Source: Streptomyces griseicoloratus (GTDB lineage: Bacteria > Actinomycetota > Actinomycetes > Streptomycetales > Streptomycetaceae). From it: a DNA stretch of 64,000 nt. The notes under the pieces were generated by a model that saw nothing but the letters and a program-made list of their open reading frames with translations, made no database searches and was not told the DNA's origin. How positions within the stretch are numbered: position 1 is the stretch's first letter; the number at the start of each line of letters is the position of its first letter. Both the position numbers and the translations under genes were made by a program. This document shows positions 1 through 7,707 of this stretch, piece by piece. The DNA is taken from the NCBI RefSeq assembly GCF_014534645.1, contig NZ_JACVQF010000231.1, positions 34,205-98,204 on the forward strand, read 5' to 3'.

Positions 1-1375
1 CGGCGCGCGGGTCCTGGCCGCCCCACTTGCCCGTGCCGTAGTACTGGTAGCCGAGCTGGACGAAGAAGGTCTCCGGGGCCATCGTCAGCACGAAGTCGTC
101 GCCGTACTTGGCCTTGAGGGTCTTCAGGGCCGAGATCAGGTTGACGATCACCGGGGTCTTCGGGTTCTTGAAGTCCGTGTCGTCGGCGTTCAGGGAGAGC
201 GAGTGGCCCTCGAAGTCGATGTCCAGGCCGTCGAGGCCGTACTCGTCGATGATCTTCGAGACGGAGGAGACGAAGGTGTCCCGGGCCGCGGCCGTGGTGA
301 GCTGCACCTGGCCGTTCTGGCCGCCGATGGAGATCAGCACCTTCTTGCCGGCCGCCTGCTTGGCCTTGATCGCCGCCTTGAACTCGGCGTCGCTCTCCAC
401 GTTCGGGCACTCCGAGACGGGACAGCGCTCGAACCGGATGTCGCCGGAGGTGACCGAGGTCGGCTCGCCGAAGGCCAGGTCGATGACGTCCCAGCTGTCG
501 GGGACGTCGGCCATGCGGGTGTAGCCGGAGCCGTTGGCGAAGCTCGCGTGGAGGTAGCCGACCAGGGCGTGGGCCGGCAGGCCGGGGTCGCCGCCCGGGC
601 CCTCGGCGGTGGTGGCCGTGACGGTGGCCGACCGCGCGGACTCCCCGGCGTCGTTGACCGCCGTGACCTGGAAGGCGTACGCCGTCGACGGGGTCAGGCC
701 GGTGACGGTGGTGGAGGTGCCGGTGACCGTCCGGATCCTGGTGCCGTCGCGGTAGACGGCGTAGCCGGTCGCGCCCGGCACCGGTGACCAGGACAGGGCG
801 ACGCTGGAGGAGGTGACGGTGCCGGTCCTCAGCCCCTCGGGGGCCGCCGGCGGCTGTCCCGTCTCCCCGCCCGGGCCGGTCAGCGAGATGTCGTCGGCGT
901 GGTAGGCGCCGGTGCCGTACCAGCCGTGGGTGTAGACCGTCACCTTGGTGGTGTTCGGGCCGGTGCGGAAGGTGGTGGTGAGCTGCTGCCAGTCGGGGGC
1001 GGACTGGGCCCAGGTGGAGACGTCGGTGGTGCCGGTGCCGCTCGCACCGAGGTACACGTAGGTGCCGCGGACGTGGCCGGACAGCGTGTACTGGGAGTCC
1101 GGTCGCACCGTCACCGTCTGCGCGCAGCGGGCGTTGTCGGCGCCGGCCGGCGTCGCCTTCAGGGCCGCGGTGCCGCTGCGGACGGGTGAGGTCACGGTCG
1201 TACCCGCCATGCAGGTCCAGCCGTCGAGGCCGGACTCGAAGCCGCCGTTCCTGACGAGGTCCGCGTCGGCCGCACGGGCGGCCGACGAGAGCGCGGTCAT
1301 TCCGGGTACGGCGAGGGCCGTGGCGGTGAGCAGCGCGAGCAGAGGGCGACGGACGAGCGGTCTGGAGCGTTCCAC
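1..1375 (-). CDS. Secreted family-18 chitinase, C-terminus cut by window edge
   Basis: Hydrolyses chitin outside the cell. GTG start at 1375 with GGAGG 5 nt upstream; about 458 codons are inside the window and the reading frame runs off its left edge. A signal peptide (about residues 1-36, Arg-rich then LLALLTATALA) is followed by a carbohydrate-binding jelly-roll module (about 38-165, beginning LVRNGGFESGLDGW), a fibronectin type III domain (about 172-255) and a GH18 barrel from about 265. The barrel shows the ISIGG strand and the DxxDxDxE signature DGLDIDFE, whose last Glu (residue 389) is the catalytic acid. A DasR-type site lies in the promoter. It resembles ChiB-type Streptomyces chitinases, but the C-terminal part is not visible, so I give no symbol. 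Confidence 0.93.
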   Translation of the reverse strand, partial: MERSRPLVRRPLLALLTATALAVPGMTALSSAARAADADLVRNGGFESGLDGWTCMAGTTVTSPVRSGTAALKATPAGADNARCAQTVTVRPDSQYTLSGHVRGTYVYLGASGTGTTDVSTWAQSAPDWQQLTTTFRTGPNTTKVTVYTHGWYGTGAYHADDISLTGPGGETGQPPAAPEGLRTGTVTSSSVALSWSPVPGATGYAVYRDGTRIRTVTGTSTTVTGLTPSTAYAFQVTAVNDAGESARSATVTATTAEGPGGDPGLPAHALVGYLHASFANGSGYTRMADVPDSWDVIDLAFGEPTSVTSGDIRFERCPVSECPNVESDAEFKAAIKAKQAAGKKVLISIGGQNGQVQLTTAAARDTFVSSVSKIIDEYGLDGLDIDFEGHSLSLNADDTDFKNPKTPVIVNLISALKTLKAKYGDDFVLTMAPETFFVQLGYQYYGTGKWGGQDPRA

Positions 1376-1423
1376 AAGTGCCTCCGGACATGGGGGAGAT
1401 GGGGAGGGTGGAGCGCGCCCAAC

Positions 1424-1449
1424 TTGGTCCAGACCAATTCGGTTGTCAA
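1424..1449 (-). promoter_or_regulatory. Chitinase promoter with DasR-type operator
   Basis: On the minus strand a TTGACA -35 hexamer (1444-1449) is followed by the near-palindrome TTGGTCTGGACCAA (1424-1437). This matches the known core of DasR-responsive elements (TGGTCTAGACCA) and of the repeats described in Streptomyces chitinase promoters. DasR is the GntR-family repressor of N-acetylglucosamine and chitin genes. The site would overlap the spacer and -10 region, a repressor position. No clear -10 hexamer was identified. Confidence 0.75.
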
Positions 1450-1462
1450 GCCCTCGCGCGGC

Positions 1463-1918
1463 TCACGGCCCGTCCTCCCCCGCCGCGCGCCCCGCCGCCG
1501 CCTCGTGCATCGCCAGTTCGAGCAGCGCCGGATCGGTGAGGGTGCCGGACCCGTCCGGCGGGACCAGCCAGCGGACCGCGCCGGACGGCGGCCGCCCGGG
1601 GTGCGGCACCACGATCCAGGTGCCGGGCCCGGCCGCGCGGACCCCGGTGCCCACCCAGCGGGCCGCGGTGCCCGGCGGCACGAAGAAACCCGTGCACGCC
1701 TCGCCGAAGTCGGCGAGCACCGGCCCGGGCCGGTCCAGGACGCGGGACAGGACGTCGAGGGTGGGGCGGCCGAGCGCGTGCGGCACGATGAGCACGTCCC
1801 ACGCCTTGCCGGCGGGCAGCAGGGTGAACCCCAGGGGGTTGCGCTCCCACTCCCGCAGACAGGGACCCGGATCCGGTGCGACCGATGCCAGCCACTCGAC
1901 CGCCGTCTTCCCGGACAT
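1463..1918 (-). CDS. Small bifunctional DNA primase/polymerase N-terminal-like protein
   Basis: A 151-residue protein starting at ATG 1918, with GGAGG 7 nt upstream. It is soluble, with no signal peptide or membrane segment. The order of blocks (AWDVLIVPHALGR, then GFFVPPGTA, then WIVVPHPGRPPSGAVRWLVPP) resembles the fold annotated as the N-terminal domain of bifunctional prim-pol proteins. The C-terminal AVRWLVPP block is matched by AVRWLRPP in the gene at 60102-60767. No helicase or second catalytic domain follows, and I cannot see a convincing metal-binding DxD triad, so polymerase activity is doubtful. Its ribosome binding site lies in one arm of a long hairpin. The function is unknown. 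Confidence 0.75.
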   Translation of the reverse strand: MSGKTAVEWLASVAPDPGPCLREWERNPLGFTLLPAGKAWDVLIVPHALGRPTLDVLSRVLDRPGPVLADFGEACTGFFVPPGTAARWVGTGVRAAGPGTWIVVPHPGRPPSGAVRWLVPPDGSGTLTDPALLELAMHEAAAGRAAGEDGP

Positions 1919-1920
1919 GA

Positions 1921-1979
1921 GGAGACCTCCCTTGTCGCTCGTGGACGCGGGCTGCGTCACGAGGGAGAGGGAGGTCTCC
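1921..1979 (-). promoter_or_regulatory. Nested hairpin covering the RBS of the 1463-1918 gene
   Basis: A perfect 12-bp inverted repeat (1921-1932 with 1968-1979, GGAGACCTCCCT) encloses a second stem built from CTCGT/ACGAG and GACGC/GCGTC (about 1938-1963). On the minus-strand RNA the distal arm carries the GGAGG of the downstream gene, so folding would hide it. It could also act as the terminator of the upstream polyamine operon, which ends at 2048. There is no U-tract. Confidence 0.6.
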
Positions 1980-2047
1980 CGGCCGTCATTACGCGGGTCG
2001 CGGCGCCCCGTTGAGGTGACTCGGGTCACACCGCGTCGTCGCGGGGG

Positions 2048-3475
2048 TCAGCTGTCGAAGCCGAGGCCCAGCCTGTCCATCGCCCGCAGCCACAGGTTGC
2101 GCCGGCCGTCGTGCTCGTCCGCGCGGGCCAGCGACCACTTGGTGAGGGCGATGCCGGTCCAGGCGAAGGGCTCGGGCGGGAACGGCAGCGGCTTCTTGCG
2201 GACCATCTCCAGTTCGGTGCGCTCGGTGCGCTCCCCTGCCAGCAGGTCCAGCATCACCTCGGCGCCGAACCGGGTCGCGCCCACGCCCAGGCCGGTGTAC
2301 CCGGCGGCGTAGGCGACGCGGCCCCGGTGGGCGGTGCCGAAGAACGCCGAGAAGCGGGAGCAGGTGTCGATCGCGCCACCCCACGCGTGCGTGAAGCGGA
2401 CGCCCTCCAGCTGGGGGAAGCAGGTGAAGAAGTGCCGCGCGAGCTTGGCGTAGGTCTCCGGGCGGTCGTCGTACTCGGCGCGGACCCGGCCGCCGTAGGG
2501 GTAGATGGCGTCGTAGCCGCCCCACAGGATGCGGTTGTCGGCGGAGAGCCGGAAGTAGTGGAACTGGTTGGCCGAGTCGCCGAGTCCCTGGCGGTTCTTC
2601 CAGCCGATGGAGGCCAGTTGCCCGGCGGTGAGCGGTTCGGTCATCAGGGCGTAGTCGTACACCGGGACGGTGTAGGAGCGGACGCGCCGGACCAGGTTCG
2701 GGAAGATGTTCGTGCCGAGCGCGACCGTGCGGGCGCGGATCCCGCCGTAGGGGGTGCGTACGGCCATGCCGGCGCCGTACGGCCGCAGGGTCAGCGCGGG
2801 GGTGTGCTCGTAGAGGCGGACTCCCAGGCCGAGACAGACGCGCTTGAGGCCCCAGGCGAGCCTGGCCGGGTTCACCATGGCCACGCCCCTGCGGTCGTGC
2901 AGACCCGCCCGGAAGGTCGGGGAGTCGACCTGCTCCCGCACCGCCTCCGCGTCCAGGTACTCGATGCCGTCGGCGAGGCCCCGGCGGCGGATCTCCTCGT
3001 ACCAGTCCTTCAGTTCCCGGGCCTGGTAGGGCTCGGTGGCGACGTCGATCTCGCCGGTGCGTTCGAAGTCGCAGTCGAGGGAGTGGCGGGCGACCGCCGC
3101 CTCGATCGCGTCGAGGTTGCGGACGCCCAGTTCCTCCAGCTTGTGGATCTCCTCCGGCCAGCGGGTGAGCCCGTTGGACAGGCCGTGGGTGAGGGAGGCG
3201 GCGCAGAACCCGCCGTTGCGGCCGGAGGCGGCCCAGCCCACCTCGCGGCCCTCCACGAGCACCACGTCCCGCTGCGGGTCGCGCTCCTTGGCGATCAGCG
3301 CGGTCCACAGCCCGCTGTAGCCGCCGCCCACGACCAGCAGGTCGCAGGTCTCCGCGCCGGTGAGGGCGGGCTCGGGGCGGGGCCGTGCGGGGTCGTCCAG
3401 CCAGTACGGGACCGGCTGGGCCTCGGAGAGGGATTTCGTCCAGTCGTTGCTGCGGCTCATGGCTCTCGGGGCCAT
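2048..3475 (-). CDS. FAD-dependent amine oxidoreductase, PuuB/DadA type
   Basis: A 475-residue member of the D-amino-acid oxidase (DAO) family. The Rossmann FAD motif VVGGGYSGLWTA is at about residues 47-58, followed by the conserved GREVGWAASGRNGG segment that closes on the flavin. ATG 3475 has GGGAG 8 nt upstream. It is the last gene of the run potD-potA-potB-potC-oxidase, all on the minus strand, with a 36-bp gap after potC. Family members in this context oxidise gamma-glutamylputrescine or a related primary amine to an aldehyde plus H2O2. The two aldehyde dehydrogenases nearby would take the product. The exact substrate is inferred from neighbours, not from residues. Confidence 0.85.
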   Translation of the reverse strand: MAPRAMSRSNDWTKSLSEAQPVPYWLDDPARPRPEPALTGAETCDLLVVGGGYSGLWTALIAKERDPQRDVVLVEGREVGWAASGRNGGFCAASLTHGLSNGLTRWPEEIHKLEELGVRNLDAIEAAVARHSLDCDFERTGEIDVATEPYQARELKDWYEEIRRRGLADGIEYLDAEAVREQVDSPTFRAGLHDRRGVAMVNPARLAWGLKRVCLGLGVRLYEHTPALTLRPYGAGMAVRTPYGGIRARTVALGTNIFPNLVRRVRSYTVPVYDYALMTEPLTAGQLASIGWKNRQGLGDSANQFHYFRLSADNRILWGGYDAIYPYGGRVRAEYDDRPETYAKLARHFFTCFPQLEGVRFTHAWGGAIDTCSRFSAFFGTAHRGRVAYAAGYTGLGVGATRFGAEVMLDLLAGERTERTELEMVRKKPLPFPPEPFAWTGIALTKWSLARADEHDGRRNLWLRAMDRLGLGFDS

Positions 3476-3511
3476 GATTTCAACTCCCTACGAATGCGAT
3501 ACGCAGTGCCA

Positions 3512-4312
3512 TTACGCCTTGCGGCGATTTCGGCGGTTGCCGATGACCATGGAGGCCAGGACGAACAGTACGGCGACGACGAACATGGCCGTACCGATGA
3601 CGTTGATCTGAACGGGCGTTCCGCGCTGGGCCGAACCCCAGACGAACATCGGGAAGGTGACGGTCGAGCCCGCGTTGAAATTGGTGATGATGAAATCGTC
3701 GAAGGAGAGCGCGAAGGCGAGCAGCGCCCCGGCGGCGATCCCGGGGGCCGCGATGGGCAGCGTGACCCGGACGAACGTCTGGAAGGGACCGGCGTACAGG
3801 TCCTGTGCCGCCTGCTCCAGCCTCGGGTCCATCGACATCACGCGCGCCTTGACGGCGGTCACGACGAAGCTGAGGCAGAACATGATGTGGGCGATGAGGA
3901 CCGTCCAGAAGCCCAGCTCGGCGCCCATGTTGAGGAACAGGGTGAGCAGCGAGGCGGCCATGACCACCTCGGGCATCGCCATCGGCAGGAAGATCAGCGA
4001 GTTGACGGCGCCGCGGGCGCGGAAGCGGTAGCGCACCAGCGCGAAGGCGATCGCCGTGCCGAGGGCCGTGGCGCCCAGCGTCGCCCAGAAGGCGATCTGG
4101 AGGCTGAGCGAGAGCGAGCCGCACATGTCGGCGACACCGCACGGGTCCTTCCAGGCGTCCGTCGAGAACTGCTGCCATTCGTAGTTGAAACGCCCGTTGG
4201 GTTTGTTGAACGAGAACACCGTGACGATGACGTTCGGCAGCAGCAGATAAGCGAGCGTCAGCAGTCCGGCGATCACGACCAGATTGCGCTTGAGCCAGTT
4301 GACGAAGGTCAT
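3512..4312 (-). CDS. potC: Polyamine ABC transporter permease PotC
   Basis: A 266-residue inner-membrane permease with about six hydrophobic segments, starting with VVIAGLLTLAYLLLPNVIV. The EAA loop that docks on the ATPase is seen as EQAAQDLYAGPFQTFVRVTLPIA (in pieces, about residues 176-200). The ATG at 4312 follows directly on the TAA stop of potB, so translation is coupled. It pairs with PotB to form the membrane channel for putrescine or spermidine import, fed by the PotD lipoprotein and powered by PotA. Length and loop agree with the PotC family. Confidence 0.92.
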   Translation of the reverse strand: MTFVNWLKRNLVVIAGLLTLAYLLLPNVIVTVFSFNKPNGRFNYEWQQFSTDAWKDPCGVADMCGSLSLSLQIAFWATLGATALGTAIAFALVRYRFRARGAVNSLIFLPMAMPEVVMAASLLTLFLNMGAELGFWTVLIAHIMFCLSFVVTAVKARVMSMDPRLEQAAQDLYAGPFQTFVRVTLPIAAPGIAAGALLAFALSFDDFIITNFNAGSTVTFPMFVWGSAQRGTPVQINVIGTAMFVVAVLFVLASMVIGNRRNRRKA

Positions 4313-5242
4313 TTAAACCAGATCCTCCGTGCCGGACTTGCGGATGTAGACCGTGACCATGGCGAGGATCGCGGCCATGAGGATGAAGGAGAGCGCCGCG
4401 GCCGTCGGATAGTCCAGCACGCGCAGGAACTGGGACTGGATCACGTTGCCGATCATGCCGGTGTCGGCCGAGCCCAGCAGGGAGGCGTTGACGTAGTCGC
4501 CGGTGGCCGGGATGAAGGTGAGCAGCGTGCCGGAGACCACGCCGGGCATCGACAGCGGGAAGGTCACCTTGCGGAAGGTCGTGAAGGGCCTCGCGTACAG
4601 GTCCCCCGCCGCCTCGTGGAGCCGTCCGTCGATGCGCTCCAGGGAGGTGTACAGCGGCAGGATCATGAAGGGGAGGAAGTTGTACGTCAGACCGCAGACC
4701 ACGGCCAGCGGGGTGGCCAGCACCCGGTCGCCGGCGGTCCAGCCGAGCCAACTGGTGACGTCCAGGACGTGCAGCGTGTTGAGGGCGCCGACGACCGGGC
4801 CGCCGTCCGCGAGGATCGTCTTCCAGGCCAGGGTGCGGATCAGGAAGCTGGTGAAGAACGGCGCGATCACCAGGATCATGATCAGGTTGCGCCAGCGGCC
4901 GGCCCGGAACGCGATCAGGTAGGCCAGCGGGTAGCCGAGCAGCAGGCACAGGACGGTGGCGGAGGCGGCGTAGGCGACCGAGCGCAGGAACTGCGGCCAG
5001 TACTCGGACAGGGCGTCCCAGTAGGTCGCGAAGTGCCAGGTGACCTTGTAGCCCTCCTCCAGGGAGCCCGTCTGCACGGACGTGGAGGCCTGGTAGATCA
5101 TCGGCAGCGCGAAGAAGACGACCAGCCACAGGATGCCGGGCAGCAACAGCCAGTACGGCGTCAGGCGGCCGCGTCTGCGCGGGGGCTTCTTCTCCGGTGC
5201 GGCCGGGGCGAGGGGCGGTGGCGCCTCGGTGAGCGTCGACAT
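4313..5242 (-). CDS. potB: Polyamine ABC transporter permease PotB
   Basis: A 309-residue permease. A proline- and lysine-rich cytoplasmic N-terminus of about 30 residues precedes the first membrane helix (YWLLLPGILWLVVFFALPM), with about five further helices. The EAA-type loop is HEAAGDLYARPFTTFRKVTF (about residues 200-219). The start at 5242 overlaps the potA stop in a TGATG arrangement, and its own stop abuts the potC start. The longer upstream reading frame is only overlap with potA. It forms the heterodimeric channel with PotC. Confidence 0.92.
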   Translation of the reverse strand: MSTLTEAPPPLAPAAPEKKPPRRRGRLTPYWLLLPGILWLVVFFALPMIYQASTSVQTGSLEEGYKVTWHFATYWDALSEYWPQFLRSVAYAASATVLCLLLGYPLAYLIAFRAGRWRNLIMILVIAPFFTSFLIRTLAWKTILADGGPVVGALNTLHVLDVTSWLGWTAGDRVLATPLAVVCGLTYNFLPFMILPLYTSLERIDGRLHEAAGDLYARPFTTFRKVTFPLSMPGVVSGTLLTFIPATGDYVNASLLGSADTGMIGNVIQSQFLRVLDYPTAAALSFILMAAILAMVTVYIRKSGTEDLV

Positions 5243-6408
5243 CAGGCCGCCTCCTCCTCGGCCACGCCCGCGTCGATGTCCTGGGCCGCGTCCAGGCCGA
5301 AGGTGTGCGCCGGGTTCCAGTGCAGGACGACGTCGGCGCCGGGCACCAGCCGGGGGTCGCGGTCGATGTTCTGGACGTAGACCTCGAACCCGGGGCAGGC
5401 CGCGCAGTCGACGACGTACTGCGTGGAGACGCCGATGAAGCTCGTGTTGGCGATCTTGCCGGTGATGCGGTTGCGTCCCTCGGGGACGGTCCCGGCCTCG
5501 TCCGCGTGCGTCAGGCCGATCTTCTCCGGGCGCACGCCGACCAGCACCTTGCCGCCGGTCGTCGTCGCGGCGGAACACCGCTCGGCCGGCAGGACCAGCT
5601 TGTCGCCGGCCGCCTTCACCACGATGTCGTCGCCGCTCGTGGAGTCGACCTCGGCCTCGATGAGGTTGGAGGTGCCCAGGAAGTTGGCGACGAAGGTGGT
5701 CCGCGGGTTCTCGTACAGGTCGGCGGGCGCGCCCAGTTGTTCGACGCGGCCCCCGTTCATCACGGCGACCGTGTCGGCCATCGTCATGGCCTCCTCCTGG
5801 TCGTGCGTGACGTGCACGAAGGTGATGCCGACCTCCGTCTGGATGCGCTTGAGCTCCAGCTGCATCTGGCGGCGCAGCTTCAGGTCCAGCGCGCCGAGCG
5901 GTTCGTCCAGGAGCAGCACCTTGGGGTGGTTGATCAGCGCGCGGGCGACCGCGACGCGCTGTTGCTGGCCGCCGGAGAGCTGGTGCGGCTTCTTGCGGGC
6001 CTGCTCGCCGAGCTGGACGAGGTCGAGCATCTCCTCGACCTGCTTCTTCACGCTCTTGATGCCGCGCCGGCGCAGGCCGAAGGCGACGTTCTCGAAGATG
6101 TCCAGGTGCGGGAAGAGGGCGTAGGACTGGAAGACGGTGTTCACCGGCCGTTTGTACGGCGGGAGCGCCGTGACGTCCTGGTCGCCGAGGTGGACCGTGC
6201 CCGTGCTGGGCTCCTCCAGCCCGGCGATCATGCGCAGGGTCGTGGTCTTGCCGCAGCCGGAGGCGCCGAGCAGGGCGAAGAAGGAACCCTGGGGCACGGT
6301 GAGGTCGAGCGGGTGCACGGCGGTGAAGGAGCCGTAGGTCTTGCTGATGCCGGAGAGGCGGACGTCGCCGCCGCGGTCCGTCGCGTCTGTCGTCTTCATC
6401 GTCGTCAC
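5242..6408 (-). CDS. potA: Polyamine ABC transporter ATP-binding protein PotA
   Basis: A 388-residue ATPase. It shows Walker A GASGCGKTT (about residues 49-57), the signature LSGGQQQR, Walker B VLLLDEPLGALD and the H-loop THDQEEA. A C-terminal TOBE-type regulatory region extends from about residue 260 to the end. GTG 6408 overlaps the potD TGA (GTGA); an ATG three codons later (6399) is an alternative start. It energises PotBC. The family's domain order and length are complete. Confidence 0.94.
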   Translation of the reverse strand: MTTMKTTDATDRGGDVRLSGISKTYGSFTAVHPLDLTVPQGSFFALLGASGCGKTTTLRMIAGLEEPSTGTVHLGDQDVTALPPYKRPVNTVFQSYALFPHLDIFENVAFGLRRRGIKSVKKQVEEMLDLVQLGEQARKKPHQLSGGQQQRVAVARALINHPKVLLLDEPLGALDLKLRRQMQLELKRIQTEVGITFVHVTHDQEEAMTMADTVAVMNGGRVEQLGAPADLYENPRTTFVANFLGTSNLIEAEVDSTSGDDIVVKAAGDKLVLPAERCSAATTTGGKVLVGVRPEKIGLTHADEAGTVPEGRNRITGKIANTSFIGVSTQYVVDCAACPGFEVYVQNIDRDPRLVPGADVVLHWNPAHTFGLDAAQDIDAGVAEEEAA

Positions 6409-7652
6409 GCCCCAGTGAGCTTCGCGAACTTCTCTTCGTAGGCCGTCTCTTCCTTCGAGCTCAGGGAGCGGAAGGCATGGGACTGGGCCTGCATGGCCTT
6501 GTCGGGAATGATCAGCGGGTTGTTCGCCGCGTCCTCGTCGATCTTCGCAAGCTCCGCCCGTACGCCCTCGACGGGACAGACGTAGTTGATGTAGGCGGCG
6601 AGTTCGGCGGCCGGGCCGGGCTCGTAGTAGTAGTCGATGAGCCGCTCGGCGTTCTCCTTGTGCCGGGCCTTGTTGGGGATCAGCATGCTGTCGCTCGACG
6701 TGATGTAGCCGCTGTCCGGGATGAGGAAGTCGACGTCCGGGCTGTCCGCCTTGAGCTGGACCACGTCACCGGCCCAGGCCAGACAGGCCGCGAAGTCGCC
6801 CTTGGTGAGGTCGGAGGTGTAGTCGTTCCCGGTGAAGCGGCGTATCTGGCCGCTGTCGACGGCCTTCTGCAGCCGGGCGATCGCCGCGTCGTAGTCGTCG
6901 TCGGAGAAGCGGCCCGGGTCCTTGCCCATGTCGAGCAGCGTCATGCCGATGCTGTCGCGCATCTCGGTGAGGAAGCCGACACGCCCCTTGAGCTTCGGGT
7001 TGTCGAGCAGGTCGGAGACCGACGTCACCTCGATGCCGTCCAGGGCCTTCTTGTTGTAGGCGATGACGGTCGAGATGCCCTGCCAGGGGTACGAGTAGGC
7101 GCGGCCGGGGTCCCAGTCGGGGCTGCGGAACTGCTGCGACAGGTTGGCGAAGGCGTGCGGCAGGTTGGACGGGTCCAGCTTCTGGACCCAGCCCAGACGG
7201 ATCAGGCGGGCGGCCAGCCAGTCGGTGAGCACGACGATGTCGCGGCCGGTGTCCTGGCCGGCGGCGAGCTGCGGCTGGATCTTGCCGAAGAACTCGTTGT
7301 TGTCGTTGATGTCCTCGGTGTACTTGACCTTGATCCCGGTCCGCTTGGTGAACGCCTCCAGCGTCGGATGCCGCTTGCCGCTGTCGTCGACGTCCATGTA
7401 CTCGGTCCAGTTGGAGAAGTTGACCTCCTTCTCCTTCGCCGAGTGGTCCTCGGCGGACGTGCCGCCCTCGGTCTTGCCCGCCGCGGGGATGCCGCAGGCG
7501 CTCAGCGCCCCGAGTCCGCCGACCGCGAGCGCGCCCCCGGCGGAGGCGCGCAGCAGCGAGCGCCGGGTGAGGGCGGCCCTGCCGTTCCTGAAGCTGCGCC
7601 GCATGGCGGCCACTTGGGCCGGGGACAGGCGGTCGGGCTCGTACTGCTCCAT
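6405..7652 (-). CDS. potD: Polyamine-binding lipoprotein PotD (first copy)
   Basis: A 415-residue extracellular solute-binding protein. After a 28-residue N-tail it carries a twin-arginine motif (TRRSLLRASAGG) and a lipobox LSAC, so export by Tat and lipid anchoring are expected. The mature part follows the PotD/PotF pattern, with NFSNWTEYMD near the ligand cleft, DINDNNEFFGK and the acidic ligand-pocket region. ATG 7652 was chosen because it places the Tat motif near the N-terminus; the RBS is weak (AAAGGG at 11 nt). It heads the pot operon and delivers putrescine or spermidine to PotBC. A second copy lies at 13122-14312. Confidence 0.92.
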   Translation of the reverse strand: MEQYEPDRLSPAQVAAMRRSFRNGRAALTRRSLLRASAGGALAVGGLGALSACGIPAAGKTEGGTSAEDHSAKEKEVNFSNWTEYMDVDDSGKRHPTLEAFTKRTGIKVKYTEDINDNNEFFGKIQPQLAAGQDTGRDIVVLTDWLAARLIRLGWVQKLDPSNLPHAFANLSQQFRSPDWDPGRAYSYPWQGISTVIAYNKKALDGIEVTSVSDLLDNPKLKGRVGFLTEMRDSIGMTLLDMGKDPGRFSDDDYDAAIARLQKAVDSGQIRRFTGNDYTSDLTKGDFAACLAWAGDVVQLKADSPDVDFLIPDSGYITSSDSMLIPNKARHKENAERLIDYYYEPGPAAELAAYINYVCPVEGVRAELAKIDEDAANNPLIIPDKAMQAQSHAFRSLSSKEETAYEEKFAKLTGA

Positions 7653-7707
7653 GCGCGTGGTTGCCCTTTCGGGTGGGTCGGCCGTGGTCGGCGGCCTGTG
7701 GTGATGA

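Noticed and set aside
2111-5380. A 1089-codon plus-strand reading frame opposite the amine oxidase and pot permeases
   Set aside because: It is antisense to well-supported genes, has a charged low-complexity composition with no family motif, and reflects the high third-position GC of the real genes.
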